A stretch of DNA of 49,953 nucleotides from Pelagibacteraceae bacterium AG-390-A23 (lineage in GTDB: Bacteria; Pseudomonadota; Alphaproteobacteria; Pelagibacterales; Pelagibacteraceae): contig QCGW01000008.1 in the NCBI GenBank assembly GCA_003279775.1, forward strand, positions 1 through 49,953. The letters run 5' to 3'. Below, in pieces: positions 33,833-43,446 of the stretch. A program made the position numbers and the translations under genes. How positions within the stretch are numbered: position 1 is the stretch's first letter; each line of letters starts with the position of its first letter. The notes below the pieces were generated by a model. The model was not told where the DNA came from, searched no databases, and saw nothing but the letters and a program-made list of their open reading frames with translations.

Positions 33833-35121
33833 AAAAAATATTTATCATAGTTATCGCATCGATATTCTGTTTTAGTAACGCATTTGCGGTTACCCTTCTT
33901 GATGCATTAAATCAAACTTATAAAAATAATATTCAATTAAATGCTGAAAGAGAAAATATTAAAGCATCGGAAGAAGATGTGAATATTGCAAAAGCTGATT
34001 ATAAACCTTCATTAACATTAAGTGGAACAAAAAGTATTGAAGATACGAATAAACTTACTAATCAAAGTGGAGGTGATGCAAGTATAACTGATGTAGACCC
34101 ATTCACTACTTCAATAAAGTTAGAGCAAACATTATTGGATTTTGGTAGAGGTTTAACTCTTGAAAAAAATATTACTGCTTTAGATTTAGCAAAAGCTAAA
34201 TTAGTTAAAAAAGAACAAGATATTTTACATAAAGCAATTGATGCATTTACAAATTTAATTTTAGCTAGAGAAACTCTAGACATAAATGAAAAAAATTTAA
34301 ATCTTTTAATCAGACAAGTTGAAAATGATAAAATTAGAAGAGACAGAGGTCAAATCACTAATACTGATTTAGCACAATCAGAGTCATCACTTGCAGGAGC
34401 TCAAGCGCAATTTGCAAAATCAAAAAGTGATTTATTAATTAGTAAACTAAATTATGAGAATATAATTGGTAAAATCAGTGATCCAAATCAATTACAGAAA
34501 AATTCAACAGCAATAGTCAGTATTCCAAAATCTTTAAACGAGGCAATTAGTATTTCAAAACAAAATAATCCAGATATTCAAATAGCAAAATTTGATTTAG
34601 CAAAAGCTGAAAAAGAATTAGCAATTTCAGAGTCAGACTTAAAACCGACTGCTTCTTTATCTTTAGAAAGATCTTACACTGATGATCTAAGTTCTACATA
34701 TGATGAAAGAGAAAAAGATGTATTAAAGGCAACAGTTAATTGGCCTTTTTATTCAGGTGGAAAAAAAAGATCAACTATTTCTAAAAATTCAAGTTTAAGT
34801 ACTAGAAAAAGACTATTGTTAGATGATGCTGTAAGAACAAATGAAACAAATGTAGCAAGTGCATGGTCTAGTTTAGAGTCTTCAGAAAGTTTTTTAAATT
34901 CAGTTAAAGTTCAAGTAAGTGCAGCTGAAATAGCTAATGAAGGAATTGCAGCAGAGTACGAAAGAGGATCAAGAACAACTCTTGATGTTATTCAATCAAA
35001 TGCTTTATTACTCTCGGCTCAGATTTCTTTAGCAAGTTCTGAGAAAAATTATCTAATGGCCCAATACAATCTGCTCAAAGCCGTGGGTTTACTCAACAGC
35101 CAATATCTAAAACTTAAGTAA
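33829..35121 (+). CDS. tolC: TolC family outer membrane efflux protein
   Basis: A 430-residue outer membrane channel subunit. The signal peptide (residues 1-20, ending NAFA-VT) is followed by the two repeated TolC halves: ALNQTYKNNIQLNAERENIKASEEDVNIAKADYKPSL in the first and EAISISKQNNPDIQIAKFDLAKAEKELAISESDLKPTASL in the second. The second ends with ATVNWPFYSGGKKR and the tail RGSRTTLDVIQSNALLLSAQISLASSEKNYLMAQYNLLKAVG. Long helical heptad segments build the periplasmic tunnel. It serves type I secretion or RND efflux pumps; no partner pump or adaptor lies next to it. The start is coupled by ATGA to the glycerate kinase gene. Confidence 0.9.
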   Translation: MKKIFIIVIASIFCFSNAFAVTLLDALNQTYKNNIQLNAERENIKASEEDVNIAKADYKPSLTLSGTKSIEDTNKLTNQSGGDASITDVDPFTTSIKLEQTLLDFGRGLTLEKNITALDLAKAKLVKKEQDILHKAIDAFTNLILARETLDINEKNLNLLIRQVENDKIRRDRGQITNTDLAQSESSLAGAQAQFAKSKSDLLISKLNYENIIGKISDPNQLQKNSTAIVSIPKSLNEAISISKQNNPDIQIAKFDLAKAEKELAISESDLKPTASLSLERSYTDDLSSTYDEREKDVLKATVNWPFYSGGKKRSTISKNSSLSTRKRLLLDDAVRTNETNVASAWSSLESSESFLNSVKVQVSAAEIANEGIAAEYERGSRTTLDVIQSNALLLSAQISLASSEKNYLMAQYNLLKAVGLLNSQYLKLK

Positions 35122-35154
35122 TTATCTGATTTTTAGCAGTAAAAAATAAATATA

Positions 35155-35182
35155 TTGCTAATGAGAACAAAATGTGTACATT
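35155..35182 (+). promoter_or_regulatory. Candidate recA promoter with imperfect SOS box
   Basis: A -35-like TTGCTA (35155-35160), a 16-base spacer and a -10-like TACATT (35177-35182). Between them, GAAC-AAAATGT-GTAC (35165-35179) differs from the alphaproteobacterial LexA consensus GAAC-N7-GAAC at one base. Overlap with the promoter spacer is where a repressor would act. The parallel with the perfect box at umuDC supports the reading. The leader to the recA ATG would be about 40 bases. Confidence 0.5.
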
Positions 35183-35228
35183 TATTCCATGATTCGAGTG
35201 ATAAAAAATTTAAAAAAAGAGGCAAAAA

Positions 35229-36383
35229 ATGACGAAAAATAACCTAAAAGTAGTTAAATCTACCAAAGATCAAGAAATGGATGTTAAAGAAAAGAACAAA
35301 GCGTTAGACGCTGCGATAGCTCAAATTACAGATAATTTTGGAAAAGGCTCTGTAATGAAGCTTGGTGAAAAGAGAGCAATGGATATTGAGTCTGTTTCAA
35401 CAGGTTCTTTAAGTCTTGATTTAGCTTTAGGTATAGGTGGATTACCAAAAGGAAGAATTATTGAAGTTTATGGACCAGAATCATCTGGAAAAACAACATT
35501 AGCATTACAAGTTGTTGCTGAAGCCCAAAAATCTGGTGGAATTTGTGCATTCGTTGATGCAGAACATGCATTAGATCCAGTTTATGCAAAAAAATTAGGT
35601 GTAAATACTGAAGAACTTTTAATTTCTCAGCCAGACACAGGTGAGCAAGCTTTAGAAATCGCTGATACACTAGTAAAATCAGGCTCTATTTCAGTAATTG
35701 TTATCGACTCTGTTGCAGCTTTAACTCCTAAAGCTGAAATTGAAGGTGAGATGGGAGATCATCATGTTGGTCTTCAATCAAGATTAATGAGTCAGGCTTT
35801 AAGAAAATTAACTGGCTCAATATCAAACACAAATACAATGATGATTTTCATCAACCAAATCAGAATGAAAATTGGAGTTATGTTTGGAAGTCCAGAGACA
35901 ACATCAGGTGGTAATGCACTTAAGTTTTATTCATCTGTAAGAATGGACATTAGAAGAATTGGTGCCATCAAAGATAAAGACGAAATTATTGGTAACTCTA
36001 CAAGAGTGAAGGTAGTTAAGAATAAAGTAGCACCTCCATTTAAAGTTGTTGAATTTGACTTGATGTATGGAAGAGGAATTAGCAAGATGGGTGAATTAGT
36101 CGATCTTGGTTCTAAAGCAGATATAATAGAAAAATCAGGTGCATGGTATGCTTACAAAGGTGAGAAGATTGGTCAAGGTAGAGAGAATGCTAAGACTTAT
36201 CTAGCTCAAAATCCAAAAGTTGCTGCAGAAATTGAAATGGCAATTAGAGAAAAAGCAGGAGTGATTTCTAAGAAAATAGAAGGAAATCCAATCGATCCTG
36301 AAAAATTGGAAAAAGAAAAGAAAGTAGCTGAAAAAGAAGAAGCTGATAAAGCTGAAGCTACTCCTCCATCTAAAAAGAATTAA
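35229..36383 (+). CDS. recA: Recombinase RecA
   Basis: RecA forms the ATP-dependent filament on single-stranded DNA that drives homologous recombination and triggers self-cleavage of LexA-type proteins and UmuD. The 384-residue sequence carries the N-terminal [12 protein letters not shown], Walker [10 protein letters not shown] (about residues 79-87), the DAEHALDP segment, Walker [11 protein letters not shown], loop L1 [21 protein letters not shown], motif [28 protein letters not shown] with loop L2, and an acidic-basic tail rich in Lys and Glu. It has a longer than usual N-terminal extension of about 20 residues. It stands alone between an SOS-like promoter and a strong terminator. Confidence 0.98.
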   Translation: MTKNNLKVVKSTKDQEMDVKEKNKALDAAIAQITDNFGKGSVMKLGEKRAMDIESVSTGSLSLDLALGIGGLPKGRIIEVYGPESSGKTTLALQVVAEAQKSGGICAFVDAEHALDPVYAKKLGVNTEELLISQPDTGEQALEIADTLVKSGSISVIVIDSVAALTPKAEIEGEMGDHHVGLQSRLMSQALRKLTGSISNTNTMMIFINQIRMKIGVMFGSPETTSGGNALKFYSSVRMDIRRIGAIKDKDEIIGNSTRVKVVKNKVAPPFKVVEFDLMYGRGISKMGELVDLGSKADIIEKSGAWYAYKGEKIGQGRENAKTYLAQNPKVAAEIEMAIREKAGVISKKIEGNPIDPEKLEKEKKVAEKEEADKAEATPPSKKN

Positions 36384-36401
36384 TAGGTCATCTTTATTAA
36401 T

Positions 36402-36430
36402 AAAAGGCGCTTAATTTAAGCGCCTTTTTT
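36402..36430 (+). terminator. Rho-independent terminator after recA
   Basis: AAAAGGCGCTTAA pairs with TTAAGCGCCTTTT as a near-perfect hairpin (GC-rich core GGCGC/GCGCC), ending in a run of T. It starts about 18 bases after the recA stop codon. The flanking A and T tracts make it usable in both directions, but the gene downstream runs the same way. Confidence 0.9.
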
Positions 36431-36476
36431 CCCTTCGGTATCTAGACATAGAATAAAAAAGCTGTATTTTAAAAAT

Positions 36477-39143
36477 ATGGCAGACAAAACACTCAATGAA
36501 ATAAGAAATACTTTCTTAAAGTATTTTGAAAAGAACGATCACAAGATAGTAGAATCTAGTAATTTGGTTCCAAACAATGATCCTACATTGATGTTTGCCA
36601 ACTCTGGAATGGTTCAGTTTAAGAACGTTTTCACAGGGTTAGAAAAAAGAGATTACGTAAGAGCTACAACATCACAAAAATGTGTAAGGGCAGGTGGTAA
36701 GCATAACGATTTAGAAAATGTTGGTTACACGCCAAGACACCATACATTTTTTGAAATGTTAGGAAACTTTTCTTTTGGTGATTATTTTAAAGAGCAAGCA
36801 ATTCATTATGCTTGGAACTTAATTACAAAAGATTTTGGAATAGATAAAAACAGACTTTATGTAACTGTATTTCATGAAGATGATGAGGCCTTTAATTTTT
36901 GGAAGAAAATAGCGGGTTTTAGCGATGATAGAATAATTAGAATTGCTACATCAGATAATTTTTGGTCAATGGGTGAGACAGGTCCTTGTGGACCGTGCTC
37001 TGAAATATTCTTTGATCATGGTGATCATTTACCTGGAGGATTACCAGGCTCTAAAGATGAAGACGGAGATAGATTTATAGAAATTTGGAACCTAGTCTTT
37101 ATGCAATTTGAGCAAGTCACAAAAGATAAAAGAATAAATCTTCCAAAACCATCTGTTGATACTGGAATGGGACTTGAGAGAATTGCTGCTTTACTACAAG
37201 GCACTCATGATAATTATGAAACAGATCATTTTAAAAAAATAATTAATTCAGCCTCTGAAATTGTAAAAGTTAAATCAGATAAATCTAATCTATCTAGTTT
37301 TAGAGTAATCGCTGATCATTTAAGAGCTAGTTCATTTTTAATTGCTGAAGGAGTTTTACCTTCTAATGAAGGAAGAGGCTATGTTCTTCGAAGAATTATG
37401 AGAAGAGGGATGAGACATTCTCATTTACTTGGATCTAAGGAACCAGTTTTTTATAACTTGTTTGACACGCTTAAAAATGAAATGTCAGGAAACTATCCTG
37501 AATTAGTTAGAGCTGAATCTTTAATTAAAGAAACTTTAAAAATGGAAGAAGAAAAATTCTTAGTTTTATTAGACAGAGGAATAAAAATTTTAAATGATGA
37601 AATATCTAAAATAGATAAAGTGTTACCTGGTGAAGTAGCTTTTAAATTATATGATACCTATGGTTTTCCATTAGATCTTACCGAAGATATTTTAAGAAAT
37701 AAATCTATGTCAATTGATACTGAAAAGTTTCAATCTTTGATGAAGGAAAGTAGAGAACTTGCTAAGAAAAATTGGAAAGGTTCTGGTGATGCAGCGGTTG
37801 AAGATATCTGGTTTGGAATAAAAGATAAATTAGAAGCAACTGAATTTTTAGGATACGAAACTAATCAAGCTGAAGGTATCGTTTTATCTCTTTTAAAAGA
37901 CAACAAAGAAGTAGATCAGTTAAAAGAAAATGATGAAGGAATGATTATAGTGAATCAAACTCCTTTTTACGGTGAGTCTGGAGGCCAGGTCGGTGATACT
38001 GGTGAAATAGTATCAAATGATTTTAAATTTGAAGTTATCGATGTCCAAAAAAAACTGGGAGATTTATTTGTCCATTATGGAAAGGTTAAGAGTGGATCTA
38101 TTAAACTTCAGGAAAGTGTAGAGTTAAAAATTGATGTAGAAAGAAGAGATAATACTCGTGCTTATCACTCAGCAACCCATCTATTACACGAGTCCTTAAG
38201 AAGGGTTCTTGGTACACATGTAACGCAAAAAGGATCATTGGTAGAACCAAGCAGATTAAGATTTGATTTTAGCCACATGAAGCCAATTTTGAATGAAGAA
38301 ATTGATAAAATAGAAGAGTTTGTAAACACAATGGTTTCAAAAAAATCTGATGTAAAAACTAGATTAATGACGCCTGATGAGGCAGTTGAAAATGGTGCCT
38401 TAGCATTATTTGGGGAAAAATATGGAGATGAAGTACGGGTTCTTTCAATGGGAGACGAGGATGGAAAGTATTTTTCAACAGAGTTGTGTGGTGGAACACA
38501 CGTCAAAAACACTGGAGATATTGGTAAATTTAAGATTGTCAGTCAGTCCTCAATTGCTGCAGGGGTTAGAAGAATTGAGGCTTTGAGAGATAAGCAATTA
38601 GAGGAATATTTAAAAAATAAAGAAAAATTATCAAACCTATCTGCAGAAAAAGATGGGGAAACAATTAAAGATTTAAGTCAACAAATTATTAAATTGGGAG
38701 GAAAACCAAGTTTAGAAGAAACTGACCAAAAAACTTTAATCAAAAATTTAACTAAACAATTAGAGACTATCTCAGTAAATGCAATTTTAGAGGACAAATC
38801 TAAAAATATTATTAAAGATGAAGAAATTAATGGAATTAATTTAAGACTCCAAAAAATAGACGGGTTGCCTCCAAAAGAATTAAGAAAACTTGTAGATAAA
38901 GGTAAAAAAGATTTAGGACAAGGTATTGTGGTTGTGTTTGCAAATAAAGATGACAAGGTTGGATTAGCTGTTGGCGTAACTGACAATTTAACTAACAAGT
39001 TTGATGCAGTTCAATTTGTTAAAGTTGGATCTGAAATAATTGGTGGTAAAGGTGGTGGAGGAAGAAAAGACTTTGCTCAAGCTGGTGGACAAGACCAGTC
39101 AAAAATTGAAGAAGCTTTTGAAAAGCTGAAGGGTTTAGTTTAA
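36477..39143 (+). CDS. alaS: Alanyl-tRNA synthetase AlaS
   Basis: AlaS charges tRNA-Ala and edits mischarged Ser and Gly. The 888-residue protein has the class II catalytic core (motif 1 region [20 protein letters not shown], motif 2 [41 protein letters not shown], motif 3 [15 protein letters not shown]). The editing domain has zinc ligands in [11 protein letters not shown] and in [13 protein letters not shown]. The C-terminal oligomerisation domain ends with [16 protein letters not shown], the conserved tail block. Length is standard. It begins 46 bases after the recA terminator and overlaps the convergent icd gene by 9 bases. Confidence 0.98.
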   Translation: MADKTLNEIRNTFLKYFEKNDHKIVESSNLVPNNDPTLMFANSGMVQFKNVFTGLEKRDYVRATTSQKCVRAGGKHNDLENVGYTPRHHTFFEMLGNFSFGDYFKEQAIHYAWNLITKDFGIDKNRLYVTVFHEDDEAFNFWKKIAGFSDDRIIRIATSDNFWSMGETGPCGPCSEIFFDHGDHLPGGLPGSKDEDGDRFIEIWNLVFMQFEQVTKDKRINLPKPSVDTGMGLERIAALLQGTHDNYETDHFKKIINSASEIVKVKSDKSNLSSFRVIADHLRASSFLIAEGVLPSNEGRGYVLRRIMRRGMRHSHLLGSKEPVFYNLFDTLKNEMSGNYPELVRAESLIKETLKMEEEKFLVLLDRGIKILNDEISKIDKVLPGEVAFKLYDTYGFPLDLTEDILRNKSMSIDTEKFQSLMKESRELAKKNWKGSGDAAVEDIWFGIKDKLEATEFLGYETNQAEGIVLSLLKDNKEVDQLKENDEGMIIVNQTPFYGESGGQVGDTGEIVSNDFKFEVIDVQKKLGDLFVHYGKVKSGSIKLQESVELKIDVERRDNTRAYHSATHLLHESLRRVLGTHVTQKGSLVEPSRLRFDFSHMKPILNEEIDKIEEFVNTMVSKKSDVKTRLMTPDEAVENGALALFGEKYGDEVRVLSMGDEDGKYFSTELCGGTHVKNTGDIGKFKIVSQSSIAAGVRRIEALRDKQLEEYLKNKEKLSNLSAEKDGETIKDLSQQIIKLGGKPSLEETDQKTLIKNLTKQLETISVNAILEDKSKNIIKDEEINGINLRLQKIDGLPPKELRKLVDKGKKDLGQGIVVVFANKDDKVGLAVGVTDNLTNKFDAVQFVKVGSEIIGGKGGGGRKDFAQAGGQDQSKIEEAFEKLKGLV

Positions 39144-40349
39144 TTTCTTTTTTAAATTACCATCAATTTCGTCTAAAAATTGATTTGTGGTTAAGAATTT
39201 ACTATTTGGACCTACAAGAATTGCTAAATCTTTTGTCATTGATCCACTTTCCACACATTCAATACAAACTTTTTCCAAAGTTTGTGCAAACTTGATCAGT
39301 TCTTCATTACCATCTAATTTACCCCTGTGAGCTAATCCTCTAGTCCAGGCAAAAATTGATGCTATAGGGTTGGTTGAAGTTTCTTTTCCTTGTTGATGCA
39401 TTCTATAATGTCTAGTTACTGTTCCATGTGCAGCCTCTGCTTCCATTACTTTTCCATCTGGAGTTAATAATGTACTCGTCATTAATCCCAAAGAACCATA
39501 ACCTTGTGCCATAGTATCTGATTGCACATCTCCATCATAATTTTTACAAGCCCAAATATATTTTCCACTCCACTTCATTGCGCATGCAACCATGTCGTCA
39601 ATTAACCTATGTTCGTAAGTTAAATTATTTTTTTCAAATTCGCTTTTATATTCTTTGTCAAAAATTTCTTGGAAAATATCTTTAAATCTTCCATCGTATT
39701 GCTTAAGAATTGTATTTTTAGTAGACATGTAAACAGGCCATTTTTTTATTAACCCATAACTGAAACAAGATCTTGCAAAGTCTTCAATAGATTTATCTAA
39801 ATTGTACATTGATAAAGCCACACCAGGACCTGTAAAATTAAATACTTCATATTTAATTTCGTCTTTTCCGTCTTCTGATGTCCACTTCACTTCCATTTTT
39901 CCTTTTCCAGGAACTTTAAAATCTGTTGCTCTATATTGATCACCAAATGCATGTCTTCCAATAATCACCGGATCAGTCCAAGAAGGGACAAGTTTTGGAA
40001 TATTTTTACAAATAATTGGCTCTCTAAATACTGTTCCTCCAATTATATTTCTTATGGTTCCGTTTGGAGATCTCCACATTTTTTTTAAATCAAATTCTTC
40101 TACTCTTGCTTCATCAGGGGTAATCGTTGCACACTTTATTCCAACACCAATTTTTTTAATAGCATTCGCAGAGTCGATGGTAATCTGATCATCAGTATTA
40201 TCTCTGCTTTTCATGCCTAAATCGTAGTATTCGATACCAAGATCTAAATATGGGAGGATTAATTTATTTTTGATGAACTCCCATATAATACGAGTCATTT
40301 CATCGCCATCCAGCTCGACAACTGGGTTTTTTACCTTGATTTTGCTCAT
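39135..40349 (-). CDS. icd: NADP-dependent isocitrate dehydrogenase (dimeric, subfamily II)
   Basis: This TCA-cycle enzyme oxidises isocitrate to 2-oxoglutarate with NADP+. The 404-residue sequence is the eukaryote-like homodimeric form: [20 protein letters not shown] near the start, [14 protein letters not shown], the substrate-binding [44 protein letters not shown], and [35 protein letters not shown]. This class is usual in alphaproteobacteria. It is a single gene transcribed from the 76-base divergent gap shared with psd. Confidence 0.97.
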   Translation of the reverse strand: MSKIKVKNPVVELDGDEMTRIIWEFIKNKLILPYLDLGIEYYDLGMKSRDNTDDQITIDSANAIKKIGVGIKCATITPDEARVEEFDLKKMWRSPNGTIRNIIGGTVFREPIICKNIPKLVPSWTDPVIIGRHAFGDQYRATDFKVPGKGKMEVKWTSEDGKDEIKYEVFNFTGPGVALSMYNLDKSIEDFARSCFSYGLIKKWPVYMSTKNTILKQYDGRFKDIFQEIFDKEYKSEFEKNNLTYEHRLIDDMVACAMKWSGKYIWACKNYDGDVQSDTMAQGYGSLGLMTSTLLTPDGKVMEAEAAHGTVTRHYRMHQQGKETSTNPIASIFAWTRGLAHRGKLDGNEELIKFAQTLEKVCIECVESGSMTKDLAILVGPNSKFLTTNQFLDEIDGNLKKKLN

Positions 40350-40425
40350 TAAATAAAAATTATCTTATTAATTGAATTTGATCGTTTTATATACATATTA
40401 ATCGAAAATTAGCAAATAGAAGAAT

Positions 40426-41073
40426 ATGTTTAGTAAGATATTTCCAAAAATTCACACAGAGGGATACAAGTTTATAGTAATAGCTGTATTCATAACTATC
40501 ATTTTTTTGACTATTAATAATTTTTTAGGATTAATAGGAATATTACTAAGTGTCTGGGTTTATTATTTTTTTAGAGATCCAGAGAGAAGAATTATAGGAG
40601 ATGATAGTTATCTTGTAAGTCCTGCTGATGGAGAGGTAATTAAAGTTGAAGAGGTGGATGGTCCTAAAGAACTTGGACTAGAAAATAAAAAATTTAAAAA
40701 AATAAGTATTTTTATGAACGTCTTTGATTGTCATGTAAACAGAACACCGTGCTCAGGTATAGTTGAGGATATTTTATATAAACCAGGTAAATTTTTAAAT
40801 GCATCTTTAGATAAAGCAAGTGAAGACAATGAGAGAAATTATTATAAAATTAAAGATAAACATGGGAATGATATTGTAGTCGTTCAAATTGCAGGATTAG
40901 TTGCAAGAAGAATAGTTTGCGAAACAAATAAAAATCAGGAATTAAATCAAGGTGATAGAATTGGGATGATTAGATTTGGGAGTAGAGCAGATGTTTATTA
41001 TGAAAATTATGAACCACTAGTTAAAGTTGGTCAAACGGCAATTTCAGGGGAAACACTGCTGGCTAAAAATTAA
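40426..41073 (+). CDS. psd: Phosphatidylserine decarboxylase Psd (short form)
   Basis: Psd makes phosphatidylethanolamine from phosphatidylserine at the inner membrane. It is a pyruvoyl enzyme produced by self-cleavage. The 215-residue short-form protein has two N-terminal hydrophobic segments (about residues 15-46), the VSPADGEV block, FMNVFDCHVNRTPCSG, and the processing site in MIRFGSRADVYY, where cleavage before the Ser of FGS would generate the pyruvoyl group. It is followed after 3 bases by pssA, which supplies its substrate, so the two form the PE synthesis operon. Confidence 0.93.
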   Translation: MFSKIFPKIHTEGYKFIVIAVFITIIFLTINNFLGLIGILLSVWVYYFFRDPERRIIGDDSYLVSPADGEVIKVEEVDGPKELGLENKKFKKISIFMNVFDCHVNRTPCSGIVEDILYKPGKFLNASLDKASEDNERNYYKIKDKHGNDIVVVQIAGLVARRIVCETNKNQELNQGDRIGMIRFGSRADVYYENYEPLVKVGQTAISGETLLAKN

Positions 41074-41076
41074 TTT

Positions 41077-41886
41077 ATGGAACAGCCAAAAAACAATTTA
41101 AAAATTGTTACAGATAAAAAAACTAACGCAAGAGTGATTTTACCTAACATGCTAACTCTTATTGGAGTTTGTATAGGTTTATCATCAATCAGATTTGCAT
41201 TGGATGGTAAATTTGAATTTGCAATTATTGCAATTATGTTTGCTGCTCTTATTGATGGATTAGATGGAAGAATAGCAAGATTAATTAAAGGAACATCAAA
41301 AGTTGGTAAAGAGCTAGATTCTTTAACAGATATGATAAGTTTTGGAGTAGCTCCAGCATTTATTATGTATTTCTGGAAACTAAATACATTAGGAAGATTT
41401 GGATGGTTGTTATGTTTAATATATGTAATTTGTGTTGCATTACGTTTAGCTCGTTTCAACGTAAATACAGGTCAAGCACCTTCTTGGAGAGATAATTTTT
41501 TTGAAGGAGTTCCATCACCTGCAGGAGGTATTTTAGTTTTAACTCCATTAATATTTAGTCTTACAAGCTTTGATTTTATAAATATAAATTATGATATTGT
41601 TGTTCCAATTTTTTTTATTACAACATCTCTATTATTGATCAGTAAATTTCCAAGTTATTCATTTAAAAAAATCGTAATTCAAAGAAAAGCAACTATTTTT
41701 CTTTTATTTGGAATAGTTTTATTTTTTGGATTACTTTTAATATATCCATTTAACGTTATATCTATTAGTGCAATTATATATTTAGGTATGCTTCCAATAA
41801 GTTTTTTTCATTATCAAAAATTTAAAAAACAAAACGAAGATCAGAATTATAAAGATGAAGATGATGATCTTGAAGATATTTTGTGA
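41077..41886 (+). CDS. pssA: CDP-diacylglycerol-serine O-phosphatidyltransferase PssA
   Basis: This integral membrane enzyme joins CDP-diacylglycerol and serine to give phosphatidylserine. The 269-residue product has the CDP-alcohol phosphotransferase signature D-G-x2-A-R-x8-G-x3-D-x3-D in DGLDGRIARLIKGTSKVGKELDSLTDMISFG, where the aspartates bind metal and the CDP group. The preceding PNMLTLIGVCIGLSSIRF and five further hydrophobic segments are typical of the Bacillus-like type. The C-terminus is strongly acidic (EDQNYKDEDDDLEDIL). It lies 3 bases after psd and overlaps the glycosyltransferase start by one base. Confidence 0.93.
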   Translation: MEQPKNNLKIVTDKKTNARVILPNMLTLIGVCIGLSSIRFALDGKFEFAIIAIMFAALIDGLDGRIARLIKGTSKVGKELDSLTDMISFGVAPAFIMYFWKLNTLGRFGWLLCLIYVICVALRLARFNVNTGQAPSWRDNFFEGVPSPAGGILVLTPLIFSLTSFDFININYDIVVPIFFITTSLLLISKFPSYSFKKIVIQRKATIFLLFGIVLFFGLLLIYPFNVISISAIIYLGMLPISFFHYQKFKKQNEDQNYKDEDDDLEDIL

Positions 41887-42797
41887 TGAAAAAAAATGTT
41901 ATTGTATCATTAGCTGATTCAAATTATTTTCCTTTATTAAATGAGTTAATAGACTCTATAAAAAGATTTAAAGAGAGCACTGAGGTTGCAATATGTATTT
42001 TAGATGCTGGTCTATCAGATGATCAAAAGACAGAATTATCATCAAAAGTAGATGAAATAAAATCAGCAGAATGGGATATAAAAGTTCCAGATAGTAAAAT
42101 CAAAGGGCGTGAATGGTTAAAGAGCCAAGTATCCAGGGCTTTTTTACCAAAATATTTTCCAAGCTATGAAAAATATTTATGGATTGATTGTGATGCTTGG
42201 GTCAATGATTGGCAATCTGTTGAGCTCTATTTTAAAGCGTGTGATAACGGTAAATTAGGAATTACACAAACTATCGGACCAGGTTACAAGATTACTTCTA
42301 GAGTAAATTGGGTATTTGGAAAACTAGCAATTATTAAATCTCAAAATTTTAAACATGCAATAAAATCTAATATTAATATAGAAAAAGCTAGAAAGTTAGC
42401 CTTTGCTCCTCACATCAATATCGGTGTTTTTTCTTTAGAAAAAAATTCTATGTGCTGGAATTCATGGCAGGAAAATTTAAAACAAACACTTAAAGGTGGA
42501 GAAATATTTGGGTCTGAACAATTAGCGATGAATATGTCTGTGTATGTTGATAATGTCGAAACTGAATTCCTTCCATTAAACTGTAATTGGATCACTAGTA
42601 ATCTTTTGCCAAAGTTTGATGAGGATAAAGATACATGGGTAGAGCCTTATTTACCTAATTATAAAATTGGAATTATGCATTTAGCTGCTGGCATCTGGAA
42701 AGATAAGGAAGATATGAGATTAAACAAGAATATTAAAATAGATATTCAAACTCTTACAGGTAAAATTTTAAATAAAAGTTTAAGATTTAATAATTAA
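41886..42797 (+). CDS. GT-A fold glycosyltransferase-like protein (GT8-like)
   Basis: A 303-residue cytosolic protein with a Rossmann-like start KNVIVSLADSNYFPLLNELIDSIKRF and a metal-binding DxD-type motif in YLWIDCDAWVNDW (about residues 100-112). Later blocks are HINIGVFSLEKNSMCWNSW, GSEQLAMNMSVYVDN and NCNWITSNLLPKF, ending with IGIMHLAAGIWKD. The layout resembles GT8-type nucleotide-sugar transferases, but the exact family is uncertain. ATG 41886 is used, in the TGATG overlap with pssA; a GTG at 41883 would add one residue. It is odd as an insertion between lipid synthesis and rlmE; it could decorate a lipid or LPS. Confidence 0.7.
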   Translation: MKKNVIVSLADSNYFPLLNELIDSIKRFKESTEVAICILDAGLSDDQKTELSSKVDEIKSAEWDIKVPDSKIKGREWLKSQVSRAFLPKYFPSYEKYLWIDCDAWVNDWQSVELYFKACDNGKLGITQTIGPGYKITSRVNWVFGKLAIIKSQNFKHAIKSNINIEKARKLAFAPHINIGVFSLEKNSMCWNSWQENLKQTLKGGEIFGSEQLAMNMSVYVDNVETEFLPLNCNWITSNLLPKFDEDKDTWVEPYLPNYKIGIMHLAAGIWKDKEDMRLNKNIKIDIQTLTGKILNKSLRFNN

Positions 42798-43409
42798 TTG
42801 AAAAAAAATAAAATATCCAAGAACTGGGTTAATAAGCAGCGTAGGGATATCTATGTAAGACAATCTAAAGTAGATGGGTATCGCGCTAGATCAGCTTACA
42901 AATTAATTGAAATTGATGAAAAAATTAAAATTTTTAAAGGTGGATTATCAGTAATTGATATTGGTGCAGCTCCAGGAAGCTGGTCACAATATGCTCTCAA
43001 AGCAGCTAAAAGTGGAAAATTGATATCTATAGATTTAAAAAAAATGGAACCCATAGGTAATAGTGTTCAAATCCAAGGAGATTTTACTGAAGAAAAAACT
43101 CAAGAAGAAATTAAAAAATATATAAACGGCAAAGTTGACGTCGTAATGTCTGATATGGCCGTAGATACGACTGGTATTAAAAATATAGACTCAATTCAAA
43201 CAGGAGAACTATGCAAAGAGGCAATGTTTTTTTCAAAAGATTTAATAAAAGAAAATGGATATTTTATTTCAAAAATTTTCATGGGAGGAACATTTAACGA
43301 AATCGTCGCAGAGGGAAAAAAATATTTTAAAGAAGTTAAGGTTTTTAAACCAAAATCTAGCAGAAAAGATTCAAAAGAAAGTTTTATAATTTGTAGAAAA
43401 ATCCGATAG
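42798..43409 (+). CDS. rlmE: 23S rRNA (uridine-2'-O) methyltransferase RlmE
   Basis: RlmE (FtsJ/RrmJ) methylates the ribose of U2552 in 23S rRNA. The 203-residue sequence has the start block VNKQRRDIYVRQSKVDGYRARSAYKLIEID with the first catalytic Lys, the SAM-binding motif VIDIGAAPGSWSQYAL, the VDVVMSDMAVDTTG motif with catalytic Asp, SKIFMGG with the second catalytic Lys and KESFIICRK with the catalytic Glu. The start is TTG at 42798, directly after the glycosyltransferase stop; no in-frame ATG is available before the conserved block. Confidence 0.93.
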   Translation: MKKNKISKNWVNKQRRDIYVRQSKVDGYRARSAYKLIEIDEKIKIFKGGLSVIDIGAAPGSWSQYALKAAKSGKLISIDLKKMEPIGNSVQIQGDFTEEKTQEEIKKYINGKVDVVMSDMAVDTTGIKNIDSIQTGELCKEAMFFSKDLIKENGYFISKIFMGGTFNEIVAEGKKYFKEVKVFKPKSSRKDSKESFIICRKIR

Positions 43410-43446
43410 AGACTTTTAATTTAAAAGGAATCGTATATAAAAGATT

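Noticed and set aside
38165-38998. Two antisense frames within alaS
   Set aside because: They cover the editing and C-terminal domains of a typical AlaS and have no recognisable motif.
41070-41459. Antisense frame across the start of pssA
   Set aside because: The CDP-alcohol phosphotransferase signature is on the other strand, and the antisense product matches nothing known.
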